Shown: piece after piece, positions 16,826 to 26,293 of the stretch
How positions within the stretch are numbered: position 1 is the first letter of the stretch
Layout of the letters: each line of letters starts with the position of its first letter
NCBI RefSeq assembly: GCF_016756495.1
Contig: NZ_AP023243.1
Span: forward strand, 6,266,501-6,330,500
Length of the DNA stretch: 64,000 nt
Source of the DNA: Mesorhizobium sp. 113-3-3
GTDB taxonomy: Bacteria; Pseudomonadota; Alphaproteobacteria; Rhizobiales; Rhizobiaceae
Direction: 5' to 3'
Program-made: the position numbers and the translations under genes
The notes under the pieces: model-generated
What the model was told of the DNA's origin: nothing
What the model saw: the letters and a program-made list of their open reading frames with translations, nothing else
The model's database searches: none

Positions 16826-18226
16826 TCAGGCGCCAACCGGCGGGGCCGGCCTGAAGCCCTCATGCTCGACGATGGCGCGATATCGGGCATCGGCCCGCAA
16901 CCCCTTGAAGGCTGGCTCGATGCGGATGCCCAGCATATCGTCCTCCTTGCGCCGCATCGCCTCTTCGAGGTAGCGGATCGCCTCGTCGTTGCGCCCCAGC
17001 ATCGCCGCCGTGCACGCCACCTTGTAGGCGGGCTCCAGGTTCCTTTCATACTGGCGGATCTGCTCGCCATACATGGCCGACAACAGTCCCTCGCCGCCGG
17101 CCTCGCGCAAGCCTTTCTCGGCGGCGTCGGCAATGGCCAGGCGTGCGCTGTTGTTGGCGATCCCGGCGGCGCGCCGGTATTCGCGCAGGAAATCGGTGAA
17201 GCGGCCCTGATCGAGATAGATGGTGGCCAGATATTCGGGCGGAGACCGTAAATTCGGTTCGGCCTTGGCCAGCTGCTGCAGGATCATCACGGCATCATCG
17301 ACCCGGCCGGCATAAAACAGGATGAGCGCCTTGTTGGCGATGATGGCGCGCGATTCCGGGTTCAGCGCCTGGGCCTTGCCGATCTCGGACAAGGGGGTGG
17401 CGGTCTCGCCTGTCACCATAAGGGTCAGAGCGTACCAATGGTGGGTCTGCGCGGCATTCGGATCGAGCCGGATGGCACGCTCGAACAACTCCCTCGATCG
17501 CTGGAAATCCTTCGTCCAGTAGAAGGTGGTGAAGGCAAGGGCGGCATAGGCGCCGGCATTGTCGGGGTCGAGCGCGATCGCTCGTTCGGCGGCGGCGACG
17601 GCGCGTGGATAGGCCTCGTTGGCCGGCATCAGCGTGAACTGGCTGATCGTGTTGTAGGCCTCGGCCAGTTTGACATAGGCATCGGCATAATTCGGGTCGA
17701 GCGTCGTCACCTCGGTCAGCAGCTGGATCGCATGGGTGAAGCCATCGGCCTGTCGGGTGCCGAGATGATAGACGGCGTCGAGGTAGAGATCCTGGACCCG
17801 GGAATCCGGGCGGTAGATGATCCGTGCCGGGGATGGATCGACATGTTGCATGGCCAGCGTGCCGGCGACCGCGAGCAACACCAATCCAGCCGCACCAAAA
17901 GCGAGCAGCGAGATTTGGGGCCATTTCGAAAATCCGGCAGAAGCGGCTGGGGCCGTCATCTGCGCAATCGCAGCCAAGGGCGGCGCGACCGGTTCCTCGA
18001 CCAGGTGCTCGGCGTCATCGGATGCGATCGGCTCACCGCCACGCAGCCACGTTTCGAACTCGTCCGTATAGGCAAACACCAGGCTCCTGGCGCCGCCGGA
18101 AATGCGGTGCACAGGCAGCCCGCGCTGTTGCTCCCAGCGCCGCACCGTGCGCTCGTCACGTCCGAAGAACGCGGCAATTTCCTTCCAGTCGCGAAGGCGA
18201 CGGTCGCGCTTGCTCGTCAAGGCCAT
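16826..18226 (-). CDS. CadC-like membrane regulator with N-terminal HTH and TPR domain
   Basis: 466 aa. Residues 10-75 hold a DNA-binding helix-turn-helix of the type found before excisionase/MerR-like domains (DWKEIAAFFGRDERTVRRWE, then RGLPVHRI). One membrane helix lies at about 105-127 (SLLAFGAAGLVLLAVAGTLA). The rest, about 180-440, is tetratricopeptide repeats (for example DNAGAYAALAFTTFYW and EPAYKVACTAAMLGRNDEA). The layout is that of one-component membrane regulators such as CadC, with a periplasmic sensor. The vWA gene follows 83 bases downstream on the same strand and is a natural target or partner candidate; this is inference. Confidence 0.8.
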   Translation of the reverse strand: MALTSKRDRRLRDWKEIAAFFGRDERTVRRWEQQRGLPVHRISGGARSLVFAYTDEFETWLRGGEPIASDDAEHLVEEPVAPPLAAIAQMTAPAASAGFSKWPQISLLAFGAAGLVLLAVAGTLAMQHVDPSPARIIYRPDSRVQDLYLDAVYHLGTRQADGFTHAIQLLTEVTTLDPNYADAYVKLAEAYNTISQFTLMPANEAYPRAVAAAERAIALDPDNAGAYAALAFTTFYWTKDFQRSRELFERAIRLDPNAAQTHHWYALTLMVTGETATPLSEIGKAQALNPESRAIIANKALILFYAGRVDDAVMILQQLAKAEPNLRSPPEYLATIYLDQGRFTDFLREYRRAAGIANNSARLAIADAAEKGLREAGGEGLLSAMYGEQIRQYERNLEPAYKVACTAAMLGRNDEAIRYLEEAMRRKEDDMLGIRIEPAFKGLRADARYRAIVEHEGFRPAPPVGA

Positions 18227-18412
18227 TGTCCCCTAATGCCCGTATCTGCCCGCATTCGCCTGATGCCCTCCAACACCAGGCTGGACTAGCATCGCCATCG
18301 ACATCAGTGCTTCGATGCCGCCGACGGCCCTGCCGGCGGACAGCATTGCTTGGCCTATCGCGGGTTTCAACCCGGCGAAAAGGTGGGGGCGTTTGCGCTG
18401 CTTCCAAGCGGC

Positions 18413-19432
18413 TCAGTAGGTGGTGCGGCGCTCTTCCGAGGGAGGCCTGCCGAACTGCAGCCGATAGCTCTGGGCGAAATAGGAATGCGAAGTGAAGCCG
18501 GTCGCGATCGCCACGTCGAGGATCGGCATATTGGTCTGGCGCAGCAATTCGCGCGCCCGCTCCAGCCGCAGCCGCATGTAGTAGCGGCCCGGCGTGACAT
18601 TGAGGTGGCGCAGGAACAGGCGCTCCACCTGGCGCACCGAAAGACCGGCCGACTTGGCGAGTTGCACCGCCGAGAGCGGTTCGTCGAGATGATCGGCCAT
18701 CAGTTCGACGATGCGCCTCAGCTTCTCCGACTTGCCGGTCAGGTCGCGTTCCGGCCCGACGCGCTGGCGGTCTCCGGCCGAGCGAATGCGCTCATGCTGG
18801 AACTGGTTGGCGACGCCATTGGCAAGGTTCGAGCCAAAATCGCCGCGCACGATCTCCAGCATCAGGTCGATCGAGGTGGTGCCGCCGGCGCAGGTGTAGC
18901 GCTTGCGGTCGATCTCGAAGACATTTCCGGTGCAGTTGATGTCGGGGAAGCGCTCCATGAAGCCGGCACGATTTTCCCAATGGATGGTGCAGCGGTAACC
19001 GTCGAGCTGGCCGGCCTCGGCCAGCAGATAGGACCCGACCGACAGCGCGCCAAGCGCGTTGCCGCGGCGGCCCCAGCTGCGCAGGGCCGCCAGAACCTTG
19101 CTCTTGCCGGGAAATTCGGTCGTCAGGCCGACCGAGACGAAGAGAATGTCGACAGGCGGCAGGTCGGCGACGCTGTAGTCGATCTTGAGCGGCAGGCCAT
19201 TGGACGCCATCACCGGATCGCCATCGGCCGACACCGTCGTCCAGCCATAGAAATCGCGGCCGAGCAGGCGGTTCGCCGAACGGAACGTGTCGATCGCGGC
19301 GGCCAGCGAGAACATGGAAAACTTGTCGACCAGCAGAAAGGCGAACTGCCGGCCACCTTGAACGGGATCAGTCACGACCGGCCGTTCCGGGGAAATGGTG
19401 GGGTTCGGCAAAACTGGCGCTTTCAGGGTCAA
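18413..19432 (-). CDS. GlxA-family transcriptional regulator (DJ-1/PfpI plus AraC HTH)
   Basis: 339 aa. An amidase-like DJ-1/PfpI domain at about 28-205 (QFAFLLVDKFSMFSLAAAID, then GALSVGSYLLAEAG, where the nucleophile cysteine of true enzymes is replaced by Ser) is followed by an AraC-type double HTH at about 235-335 (LSAVQLAKSAGLSVRQVERL and ILDVAIATGFTSHSYFAQSY). Relatives such as GbdR and CdhR control glycine betaine or carnitine use. It follows folD by 7 bases on the same strand, so the two are probably co-transcribed; a link to one-carbon units released by demethylation is possible but unproven. Confidence 0.85.
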   Translation of the reverse strand: MTLKAPVLPNPTISPERPVVTDPVQGGRQFAFLLVDKFSMFSLAAAIDTFRSANRLLGRDFYGWTTVSADGDPVMASNGLPLKIDYSVADLPPVDILFVSVGLTTEFPGKSKVLAALRSWGRRGNALGALSVGSYLLAEAGQLDGYRCTIHWENRAGFMERFPDINCTGNVFEIDRKRYTCAGGTTSIDLMLEIVRGDFGSNLANGVANQFQHERIRSAGDRQRVGPERDLTGKSEKLRRIVELMADHLDEPLSAVQLAKSAGLSVRQVERLFLRHLNVTPGRYYMRLRLERARELLRQTNMPILDVAIATGFTSHSYFAQSYRLQFGRPPSEERRTTY

Positions 19433-19439
19433 CCCGGGC

Positions 19440-20339
19440 TCAGAAGGAGGGCCGCTTCAATCCGGCCGCAAGGTAGGCAGAAGCTAACGTATTGGCCATC
19501 AGCATGGCAATGGTCATCGGCCCGACACCGCCGGGCACCGGCGTGATGGCGCCGGCTGCCTTGGCCGCCTCGGCATAGGCGACATCGCCGACGAGGCGCG
19601 ACTTGCCCTCGCCCTTCTCGGGCGCCGGAATGCGGTTGATGCCGACGTCAATGACGGTGGCGCCGGGCTTCACCCAATCCCCCTTGATCATTTCCGGCCG
19701 GCCGACAGCGGCGACAAGAATGTCGGCGGTGCGGGCAAGCGCCGGCAGGTCCTTGGTGCGGCTGTGGGCGATGGTGACGGTGCAGTTGGCGGCCAGCAGC
19801 AGATTGGCCATCGGCTTGCCGACGATGTTGGAGCGGCCGACGACGACGGCGTTGAGGCCGGACAGGTCCTTGCCGCGCACGCGCTCGATCAGGAGCATCG
19901 AGCCGGCTGGCGTGCAGGGAACGAAGGCGGTGTCGAGTTCGCCCGTGCCGAGCTTGCCGACATTGATGAAATGGAAGCCGTCGACATCCTTCTCCGGCGC
20001 GATCGTCTGGATGATCTTGCCGGCATCGATATGGGCAGGCAGCGGCAGCTGCACCAGGATGCCGTTGATGGCGGGGTCAGCGTTGAGGTCGCCGATGATC
20101 TTGAGCAGCGCCTCTTGGGAAGTTTCGGCCGGCAGCGTGTGCTGGAGCGAATGAAAGCCGCATTCCTTGGCCGTGCGCGACTTGGACGCGACATAGACCT
20201 GGCTCGCCGGATCCTCGCCGACGATGACCACGGCGAGACCGGGCTTGGCCTTGCCCTTGGCGACCAGCTCGGCGGTCAGCGCCTTGACCTTCCGCACCAC
20301 ATCCTCGGCAACGCTCTTTCCGTCAATCACTTCGGCCAT
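19440..20339 (-). CDS. folD: Bifunctional methylenetetrahydrofolate dehydrogenase / methenyltetrahydrofolate cyclohydrolase
   Basis: 299 aa, normal length. It interconverts 5,10-methylene-, 5,10-methenyl- and 10-formyl-tetrahydrofolate with NADP. Conserved parts: [13 protein letters not shown] near residue 50 with the catalytic lysine, QLPLPAH near 97, PEKDVDGFH near 116, and the NADP-binding [17 protein letters not shown] near 167; the C-terminus has [15 protein letters not shown]. It is the first gene of a two-gene unit with the GlxA-type regulator. Confidence 0.97.
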   Translation of the reverse strand: MAEVIDGKSVAEDVVRKVKALTAELVAKGKAKPGLAVVIVGEDPASQVYVASKSRTAKECGFHSLQHTLPAETSQEALLKIIGDLNADPAINGILVQLPLPAHIDAGKIIQTIAPEKDVDGFHFINVGKLGTGELDTAFVPCTPAGSMLLIERVRGKDLSGLNAVVVGRSNIVGKPMANLLLAANCTVTIAHSRTKDLPALARTADILVAAVGRPEMIKGDWVKPGATVIDVGINRIPAPEKGEGKSRLVGDVAYAEAAKAAGAITPVPGGVGPMTIAMLMANTLASAYLAAGLKRPSF

Positions 20340-20477
20340 GAACCATCCTCAACCCTGTTTCGCCCGACGCCGCTTTCGAGACCGCAATGTCCTGGCGCCG
20401 GCAACATGCAGCGCGGCATTGTCACGAAAATTCCGGCACGCAATCCCGTCAAAGCGCCGTCCCATGCCGTTTACGCG

Positions 20478-20494
20478 AAAACCAGGATGGTTTT
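20478..20494 (-). terminator. Possible weak terminator after the Wzz/GumC-like gene
   Basis: AAAACC (20478-20483), AGGAT, GGTTTT (20489-20494), 29 bases after the stop codon of the leftward gumC-like gene. The stem is short and the T-run sits in the stem, so confidence is low. Confidence 0.35.
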
Positions 20495-20522
20495 GTTCGG
20501 CCTCGTCGACGTATCTTGTGGC

Positions 20523-23078
20523 TCAGAAGTAGCGGCGGCGGGCGCGGCTCTCGGTGAGTTCGCGCACCGCCTCGCGGAAATCGCGCAGGCTGGCGCGGAT
20601 TTCCTCGATCGGCGCCTGTTCGGCGGTTTCCTCAACCTGCGAAGGCTCGGCCGGCGGCTGGGTTGAATAGGCCGGTGACTGCGGCGGCGCGGGCTGCGGC
20701 GGGTACGGCATATGCCCGGCATAGGGCGCGGTGCCCTGGGCGTAGGGGCTGCCTGCCGGCGGCGCCTGCCAAGGCGGCGGATAGCCCGCCTGCTGTGCAG
20801 AGGGATAGGATGGCGGCGGCGGATAGAGCGGCTGCAGCGGCATTATCGGCGACCGCGACGGCGGCCCCATCGGCTGGGAATAGGTGGCATCGAAGCCTGG
20901 CGGGAAATGCGGCCGCGCATAGTCCGACGACCGCGGCATGAAGGAGGACTCCGGGTTCGGGAAACCGGAGGGCGCGACAGCATCCGCCGGCCGCACATTG
21001 CCGCCGAAGGCTGTGAATTCACTGTTATCGTCCGCCTCGGTGGATGGCTTGCGGGATACGGCGTTGCGCAGTCTCGCCATCAGCCCGGCGATGCGCCCAG
21101 GCCGTTCGGCGGGGGCAGCTTCGGCCTGTACCAAGGGCGGCGGCGGTACAGGCGGCGGGGGTGGCGCCGGCGGCACCGGCGCTGCCGGAATTGGTGGCGC
21201 GGGCGGCGGCGCTGCCCGGAATGCCTGCTCTTCCACAGGCGCCTTGCGGTCGCGGCGCGAACGCGATGTCGCTGTCTCACGCAAGCTTTCATAGGCGCCA
21301 CGCATGGCGCCGAGGCCAATTCCGGAGGCAAAGCCCAGGAACAGGCCGGCAAGCGCCATCACGACCCGCGATGGACCGTTCGGCTCAAGCGGAACGGAGG
21401 GCGGCGAGATGACGGTCATATTGGCGGTATTGATACCCTTCTGCTCGCCAATTTCCTTGGCGCGCAGCAGATATTGTTCATAGACCGAGCGCTTGGCCGC
21501 GGCGTCGCGCTCCAGTTCGCGCATCGAAACGAGGTCGCTGTTGACGTCGCCGCTACGGACCTTCATCTGCGCCAGTTGCGACGCCAAGTCCTGTTGGACC
21601 TGGATCGAGCGTTTCAGGTCAACCTGCAGCGACGAGGCGATGCGGCTGAGTTCCGCGGCAATGCGATCGCGCGCCCCGGCAATCTGCGCGTTGAGCGCCT
21701 GGAGTTCGGGATGACGCGGACCCAGCCGGACCGCCGCTCGATCCGCCTCCTGCTTGAGCGTGGCATATTGGGCGCGCAGATCGCTCATCGTGTTGGAATT
21801 GATTTCTTCCGGCAACGTACCGCCGAGCACCGAATTGACATTGATCGAGCGGGCAGAGGCAGCGCGGGCGTTCAGCTCCGCAGTGCGGGCACGAGCAACG
21901 GACAGTTGCTCGTTGACCTTGAGCATTTGATCATCGCTGATCAGGTGGCCCTGCGCGTCGACAAGGTCGTGCGTGGCCCTGAAATCCTCGACCTTGCGCT
22001 CGGCCGTCTCGACGCTTTTGCGCATCTCCTCAAGTTTCGCCGTCAATTCGTTGTTGGCCCGGCCGGCGGTGAGGGATTGAAATTCACCCGAGGTCTGCAG
22101 AAAGACATCCGTCATCGTTTCCGCGATCAGCGCCGATTTCTGGGCGTTCTGCGTGGTGACGCCGATCACGATCGTGGAGGTCTTGCCCGCGCGCTCTACC
22201 GAAAGGCTTTCGGCCAGATTGCCGACGGCAAGCGACAGGCGACGCGGTTCATCGCCACCGCCCGGTCCGTCGTGGCGCAACAGGATCGAGCGGATCAGTG
22301 ACATGACACCCAGACCGCCCGTGCCTTGGCCATTGAACTCCGGGTCGTCGGCAAGATTGAGCTTGTTGACGACCTTGCCCAGCACCGTGCCCGAGGTCAG
22401 CAATCTGATCTGGTTTTCGACATTGACGAGTGTCGCGTCGGGAACAACCGCCATCTGGGTGAGATCACGGTCCGAGAGTTTCAGGTCGCGCGGATCGACG
22501 ACCAATTCGGTCATCGATTCATACTTCTTCGGCGTCGACAGCGCGATCGCGATGCCGAGCCCAGCACCGATCAGTGTGGTCGTGATGATCAGCAATTTCG
22601 ACCTGGCAATGCCGCGCACCACCTGCATCGGATCGATCAGCGGCTTCCACTGCTGATCGTCTGCGCGATCGCCGGAGGATGCATCCGCTCCGCCCTGACG
22701 GCGGGATCCAGAGGTGTCATCCGGGCGAGTGCTGAGGGAAGATTCTTCAAAAGACTGCCTTGAGTACGGCTTGGCCGGCGGCAGATCGCCGGTGTCGGCG
22801 TCCGCCTGTGAGCGCCAGGTGTCGTCCCGTGCAGCCGCTTCCGGCGGCTCGTCCGGCGATAACCGCCCTGCCCCGGCGGCGGACTGCGTTGGGTTCGCCC
22901 GCGCCTCACGCTGCGAGCGGGCAAGGCGGTGGCGCGTGGCGGCATCCTCGCGCCATGCCGAATCCGCGCGATCGCCTATCGAGACCAGGGATGCGTCATC
23001 CTCACCGCGCATGGCCTGGCCGAGCGCCAGCAAGGAACGCTCGCGCCTCCAGTCCTCACGGTTTTCCCTGTCGACCAT
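20523..23078 (-). CDS. Wzz/GumC-like polysaccharide co-polymerase without tyrosine kinase domain
   Basis: 851 aa. A polar N-terminal extension (1-150) precedes the first membrane helix at about 161-180 (LLIITTTLIGAGLGIAIAL) and the Wzz motif beginning TPKKYESMTELVVDP. A long periplasmic coiled-coil follows (about 310-520), with the GNVR-type region and a second helix at about 570-595 (VVMALAGLFLGFASGIGLG). The cytoplasmic tail is Pro/Ala/Tyr-rich and has no Walker A motif, so unlike ExoP it lacks the BY-kinase domain. Such proteins set chain length and help export of exopolysaccharide. It is divergent from a flippase gene and belongs to the polysaccharide locus. Confidence 0.85.
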   Translation of the reverse strand: MVDRENREDWRRERSLLALGQAMRGEDDASLVSIGDRADSAWREDAATRHRLARSQREARANPTQSAAGAGRLSPDEPPEAAARDDTWRSQADADTGDLPPAKPYSRQSFEESSLSTRPDDTSGSRRQGGADASSGDRADDQQWKPLIDPMQVVRGIARSKLLIITTTLIGAGLGIAIALSTPKKYESMTELVVDPRDLKLSDRDLTQMAVVPDATLVNVENQIRLLTSGTVLGKVVNKLNLADDPEFNGQGTGGLGVMSLIRSILLRHDGPGGGDEPRRLSLAVGNLAESLSVERAGKTSTIVIGVTTQNAQKSALIAETMTDVFLQTSGEFQSLTAGRANNELTAKLEEMRKSVETAERKVEDFRATHDLVDAQGHLISDDQMLKVNEQLSVARARTAELNARAASARSINVNSVLGGTLPEEINSNTMSDLRAQYATLKQEADRAAVRLGPRHPELQALNAQIAGARDRIAAELSRIASSLQVDLKRSIQVQQDLASQLAQMKVRSGDVNSDLVSMRELERDAAAKRSVYEQYLLRAKEIGEQKGINTANMTVISPPSVPLEPNGPSRVVMALAGLFLGFASGIGLGAMRGAYESLRETATSRSRRDRKAPVEEQAFRAAPPPAPPIPAAPVPPAPPPPPVPPPPLVQAEAAPAERPGRIAGLMARLRNAVSRKPSTEADDNSEFTAFGGNVRPADAVAPSGFPNPESSFMPRSSDYARPHFPPGFDATYSQPMGPPSRSPIMPLQPLYPPPPSYPSAQQAGYPPPWQAPPAGSPYAQGTAPYAGHMPYPPQPAPPQSPAYSTQPPAEPSQVEETAEQAPIEEIRASLRDFREAVRELTESRARRRYF

Positions 23079-23262
23079 GTTCTTGGAGCTTCACTCTTTG
23101 GCCGCTGGGCAGCGGCGGTCGGCTATTCGTTAAACCACGCTAAACAAGCATAGGAAACAAAAGGTTAATTTTGGCCGGCCAGTGGGTAAGCTTTTCATAA
23201 CCTCAAGCGCTGGAATTTCAGCGCATCCGGGCCCCAGAACGGCACGTTAAGCTTTCCCGCCT
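23079..23262. promoter_or_regulatory. Divergent promoter region of the gumC-like and flippase genes
   Basis: 184 bases, AT-richer than the flanks, with an AT-rich block at about 23127-23175 (AAACAAGCATAGG and AAAGGTTAATTTT). It must hold both leftward and rightward promoters of the polysaccharide locus. No specific operator was recognised. Confidence 0.4.
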
Positions 23263-24573
23263 ATGGCTTCCCCAGATATGACCGAAGCTCGCGGCATACC
23301 GCAAAGGCGTAGTTTCGCCCGGATCGGCACTTTCGTGGCCGAGCGACGGGGGCTGGTGCGCGACTATTTTTCGGCGATCAGCGGCGCCGGCGGGCGATTG
23401 GTGTTTTCGCTGGCCTATTTCATCGCGCTCGCCAACACTTTGTCCATCTCCGAATTCGGCATGTTCGCCACCGCATCGGCGGCCGGCGTGATGCTGTCGC
23501 GGATCCTGGCCTTCGGTTTCATCTCGGCACTCTATCGTACCGCCACCATCCGCCCCAATCTGATCGGCACCTTCACCGCCGGCTTCCTGCTGCTCGGCAT
23601 CGTCTCGCTGCCGCTCCTGGCCGCAGCCTCGTTCGGCGTCTACCTGATCTTCTTCGCCGGCACCGTGCCGCTGTCGGTGTTTTCGGCAATCGTGTTCGCC
23701 GAAGCGCTGTTGTGGCGGCCGGTGGAGGTAGCGCTGATCGTCAACAACGGGCTGAGCAAGTTCGGCCGCGCCGCCATACTGGCAATCCTTGCAACGGCGC
23801 TGCGGGCGCTTGGCGCGGTGCTGTTCATGGTCTCGGCGCAGCACAGCATCTGGGCATGGTCGTGGTTCTATATCGGCGCCAACGCCGTCTCGCTGGTTGT
23901 GGCTTTCGGCTGGTTCTATCCGCGCCAAAGACTGCGGCTGCGCATCGAACTGTATCTGCGGCGGCTTGCCGATTCCATCTACGTCGCCGGCGCCGAAGTG
24001 CTGTTCTACCTGCAGTCGGAATTCGACAAGCTGCTGGTGCTGGCGATCGGCGGCCCGCATCTGGCCGGCATCTATGCCATCATCATGCGGCTGGTCGACC
24101 TGACCGCGATCCCGATCCGCACCTTCTCGATGATGCTGGTGCAGCGCATGATGCGCGCGCCGGACCTCTTGTCGCGGCTGGCGGTCAAGAGCGGCATCGA
24201 GGGCGGTGTCTTCCTGGTTTCGACGCTGGCGCTGCTGGCGCTCGGCATCGTGCTGCATTTCTTCCCCAACGCGCTCGGCAGAAACGTCTCCGAGGCCGCG
24301 CCGCTGGTGGCGTTGGCGATCTGCGTTCCGGGGCTGCGCAATCTGGTCGAATACCAGGCGGAGCTTCTGTTCGCGCGCGGCCAGACAGCGGTGCGGGCGC
24401 TCAATCTCGGCCTGCTCGCCGCGCTGAAGGCGCTGCTTTTGACCTATGTGCTGACCACCATCGCCGATACGTCGACGCTGGTGCTGTCGCTCAACATCGT
24501 CTTCCTGCTGCTCTATCTCGCCTCGATGCTGCTGACCTATTCGGCGCTGCGCAGGCCCGCGAAGGCGATCTAA
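23263..24573 (+). CDS. Polysaccharide flippase (Wzx/MOP-type membrane protein)
   Basis: 436 aa with about 12-14 hydrophobic segments. The N-terminal GGRLVFSLAYFIALANTLSI-like helix followed by SEFGMFATA is typical of the polysaccharide-biosynthesis members of the MOP superfamily. The middle contains AGAEVLFYLQSEFDKLLV, with the charged helix common in these flippases, and LAGIYAIIMRLVDL. It should move lipid-linked repeat units across the inner membrane. Its stop codon is 2 bases from that of the convergent DUF6492-like gene. Confidence 0.85.
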   Translation: MASPDMTEARGIPQRRSFARIGTFVAERRGLVRDYFSAISGAGGRLVFSLAYFIALANTLSISEFGMFATASAAGVMLSRILAFGFISALYRTATIRPNLIGTFTAGFLLLGIVSLPLLAAASFGVYLIFFAGTVPLSVFSAIVFAEALLWRPVEVALIVNNGLSKFGRAAILAILATALRALGAVLFMVSAQHSIWAWSWFYIGANAVSLVVAFGWFYPRQRLRLRIELYLRRLADSIYVAGAEVLFYLQSEFDKLLVLAIGGPHLAGIYAIIMRLVDLTAIPIRTFSMMLVQRMMRAPDLLSRLAVKSGIEGGVFLVSTLALLALGIVLHFFPNALGRNVSEAAPLVALAICVPGLRNLVEYQAELLFARGQTAVRALNLGLLAALKALLLTYVLTTIADTSTLVLSLNIVFLLLYLASMLLTYSALRRPAKAI

Positions 24574-24575
24574 AT

Positions 24576-25538
24576 TCAGCCAGCCAATCCGATCAGGCGG
24601 CGGATGCGGCCGATATCGGTGCCGATGAAGGATTGCATGCCGATCGCCACCTGCTCCGGCGCCATGCCGGCAACGAAGCGGCGGAACTCATCGTCCGACA
24701 ACGCCTCGCCCGTCCAGTGGACGCGGCAGAATTCCTCCGAACCGTGGAAGTGCCCGCCGCCGTCCAGCAGATCGTCGACATAGCGGCCATAGATCATGCA
24801 TTCGGAGAATTTGCGTGCCGAGCCGACGACTTCGACCCAGTCGCGGCCATGGGCCTTCTCGATCTGGCCGCACATGGCAAGCACGGTGTCGCGGCGCCAG
24901 GCGATCAGGGTCGAGATATAGTCGTGAGCCGACGTCCGCGACGAGTCGATGCCGAGCGCGGAACCCGCATTGCGCGACCAGATGCGATGCTCGTCGTGAC
25001 CGCCATCGGCAAGCACGCCGTCGCGGCGGAACAGCCGCACTTTGCCGTCACGCCAGAAAACCGAGCAGTCGAACGCCTTCAGGAACGCGACGTCGGAATC
25101 GCAGAAGACCAGAACGTCTTCCCTGGCATGCGCCGCGATGGCGATGCGGCGCAATTGCTGCACGTGCCAGCCGCGCAGCGGCTGCGTTTTCAGGCTGAGC
25201 CAGACGCGCCGGCGAAACAGGCTGAGCGGGTCGTCGAAAGCGCGCAGCCAGCGCGGCAGCAGGTCTCGCTCGTCGACAACAGTGCGCCGGCTGGTCTCCA
25301 ACTGACGGAAGAGCGCGACATCGCGGTGTTCGACCAGGATGTAGTGGTGCGCGGCCCCGGAAACATGCCGGTCAAGCGTCTCGCACAACAAGCGGCAGCG
25401 CTCGAAATCCGGCGCGTAGCTCGCCGTCACCACGGCCGCCGTCGGCGTCTTCGGCAGCAAGCCGGGGCCGGCAAGGGTGTCTGGAACGAACCTTTTGTTC
25501 AACGGCGCTCTCCGGCCGTTTGCGCGCCACGCGACCAT
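24576..25538 (-). CDS. DUF6492-like protein, possible glycosyltransferase, of the polysaccharide locus
   Basis: 320 aa from ATG 25538, which overlaps wecG by 40 bases. An alternative is TTG 25502, which has GGAGAG just upstream and overlaps the wecG stop as TTGA; then the protein has 308 aa. Motifs: AAVVTASYAPDFERC near the start, LVFCDSDVAFLKAFD (a DxD-type acidic motif, as in GT-A glycosyltransferases), and FSECMIYGRYVDDLL. This pattern matches DUF6492-type proteins of rhizobial polysaccharide loci as far as remembered. It is the third gene of a leftward operon (GT4, WecG, this). A longer frame upstream to 25754 only overlaps wecG out of frame. Confidence 0.7.
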   Translation of the reverse strand: MVAWRANGRRAPLNKRFVPDTLAGPGLLPKTPTAAVVTASYAPDFERCRLLCETLDRHVSGAAHHYILVEHRDVALFRQLETSRRTVVDERDLLPRWLRAFDDPLSLFRRRVWLSLKTQPLRGWHVQQLRRIAIAAHAREDVLVFCDSDVAFLKAFDCSVFWRDGKVRLFRRDGVLADGGHDEHRIWSRNAGSALGIDSSRTSAHDYISTLIAWRRDTVLAMCGQIEKAHGRDWVEVVGSARKFSECMIYGRYVDDLLDGGGHFHGSEEFCRVHWTGEALSDDEFRRFVAGMAPEQVAIGMQSFIGTDIGRIRRLIGLAG

Positions 25539-26293
25539 CTCTGCTTGACGACCCGCCACAGGAACACTGGATTGCCGACCACGTAGCGGCGCCAGAGCCG
25601 GGCCGGCTCGACTGCCAGCCTGAACAGCCATTCCAGGCGCAGGCGGCGCATCCATAGCGGCGCGCGCGGCACCGAGCCGCTCAGGAAGTCGAGCAGCGCG
25701 CCGACCGCGACCGGCATCGTGCAGTGGCGTTCGTCGATATGGCGTGCGATCCACAGTTCCTGGCGCGGAACGCCCATGGCGACCAGCAGCATGTCGGGCC
25801 GCAACGCCGCGATCCGGCCGATGATCTCCGGCTCCTGCGCGGCGGAGAAATAGCCGTCATGAATGACCACGAAATTGTGCTGCACGGCAAGGGCCGCCAG
25901 CTTGACCGACGCGGCCTCGGCGTTGACGCGCGTCGCGCCGAGCAACCCCACGGTCAGCGGCCGCGTCGAGGCCTGCAGGAAGGCCGGCACGAAATCGGTG
26001 CCGTTGAGATTGTCCGGAAACGGCGCGCCATAGAGAAGCTTTGCCGCGAGATCGACGCCGATGCCGTCCGGCAGGATGAGGAAATCGTCGAGCGCCTCGG
26101 CGAAGTCGGGGTCCGAACAGGCGATGTTAGCATTGTGGGCGTTGAGGAAGCTGACCTTGGTGAAGCGCCGCTCGGCGATCAGCCGGTTCAACAGGGCGAC
26201 GGCATCGTCCCAGCGGATGGCAAGCACCGAAATGCCGAGGATCGTCTTCAACCTGTCGAGCCCGAAGGCGGCGCGGGCGGTGTGCATGTTCAT
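25499..26293 (-). CDS. WecG/TagA/CpsF-family glycosyltransferase
   Basis: 264 aa. Start ATG 26293 overlaps the stop of the GT4 gene (ATGA), so translation is coupled. Family motifs are clear: FLNAHNANIA near residue 48, LPDGIGVDLAAKLL near 74, GLLGATRVNAEAA near 110, LVAMGVPRQELWIA near 160, and VGALLDFLSGSVPRAP near 190, with a C-terminal LEWLFRL segment used for membrane contact. These enzymes add N-acetylmannosamine(-uronate) or similar sugars to a lipid-linked intermediate; the actual sugar is unknown. Confidence 0.92.
   Translation of the reverse strand: MNMHTARAAFGLDRLKTILGISVLAIRWDDAVALLNRLIAERRFTKVSFLNAHNANIACSDPDFAEALDDFLILPDGIGVDLAAKLLYGAPFPDNLNGTDFVPAFLQASTRPLTVGLLGATRVNAEAASVKLAALAVQHNFVVIHDGYFSAAQEPEIIGRIAALRPDMLLVAMGVPRQELWIARHIDERHCTMPVAVGALLDFLSGSVPRAPLWMRRLRLEWLFRLAVEPARLWRRYVVGNPVFLWRVVKQRWSRGAQTAGERR

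Noticed and set aside
23712..25586. 624-codon + strand open frame crossing the flippase and DUF6492 genes
   Set aside because: Out of frame with the flippase and antisense to the following gene; low-complexity Arg/Ala composition.
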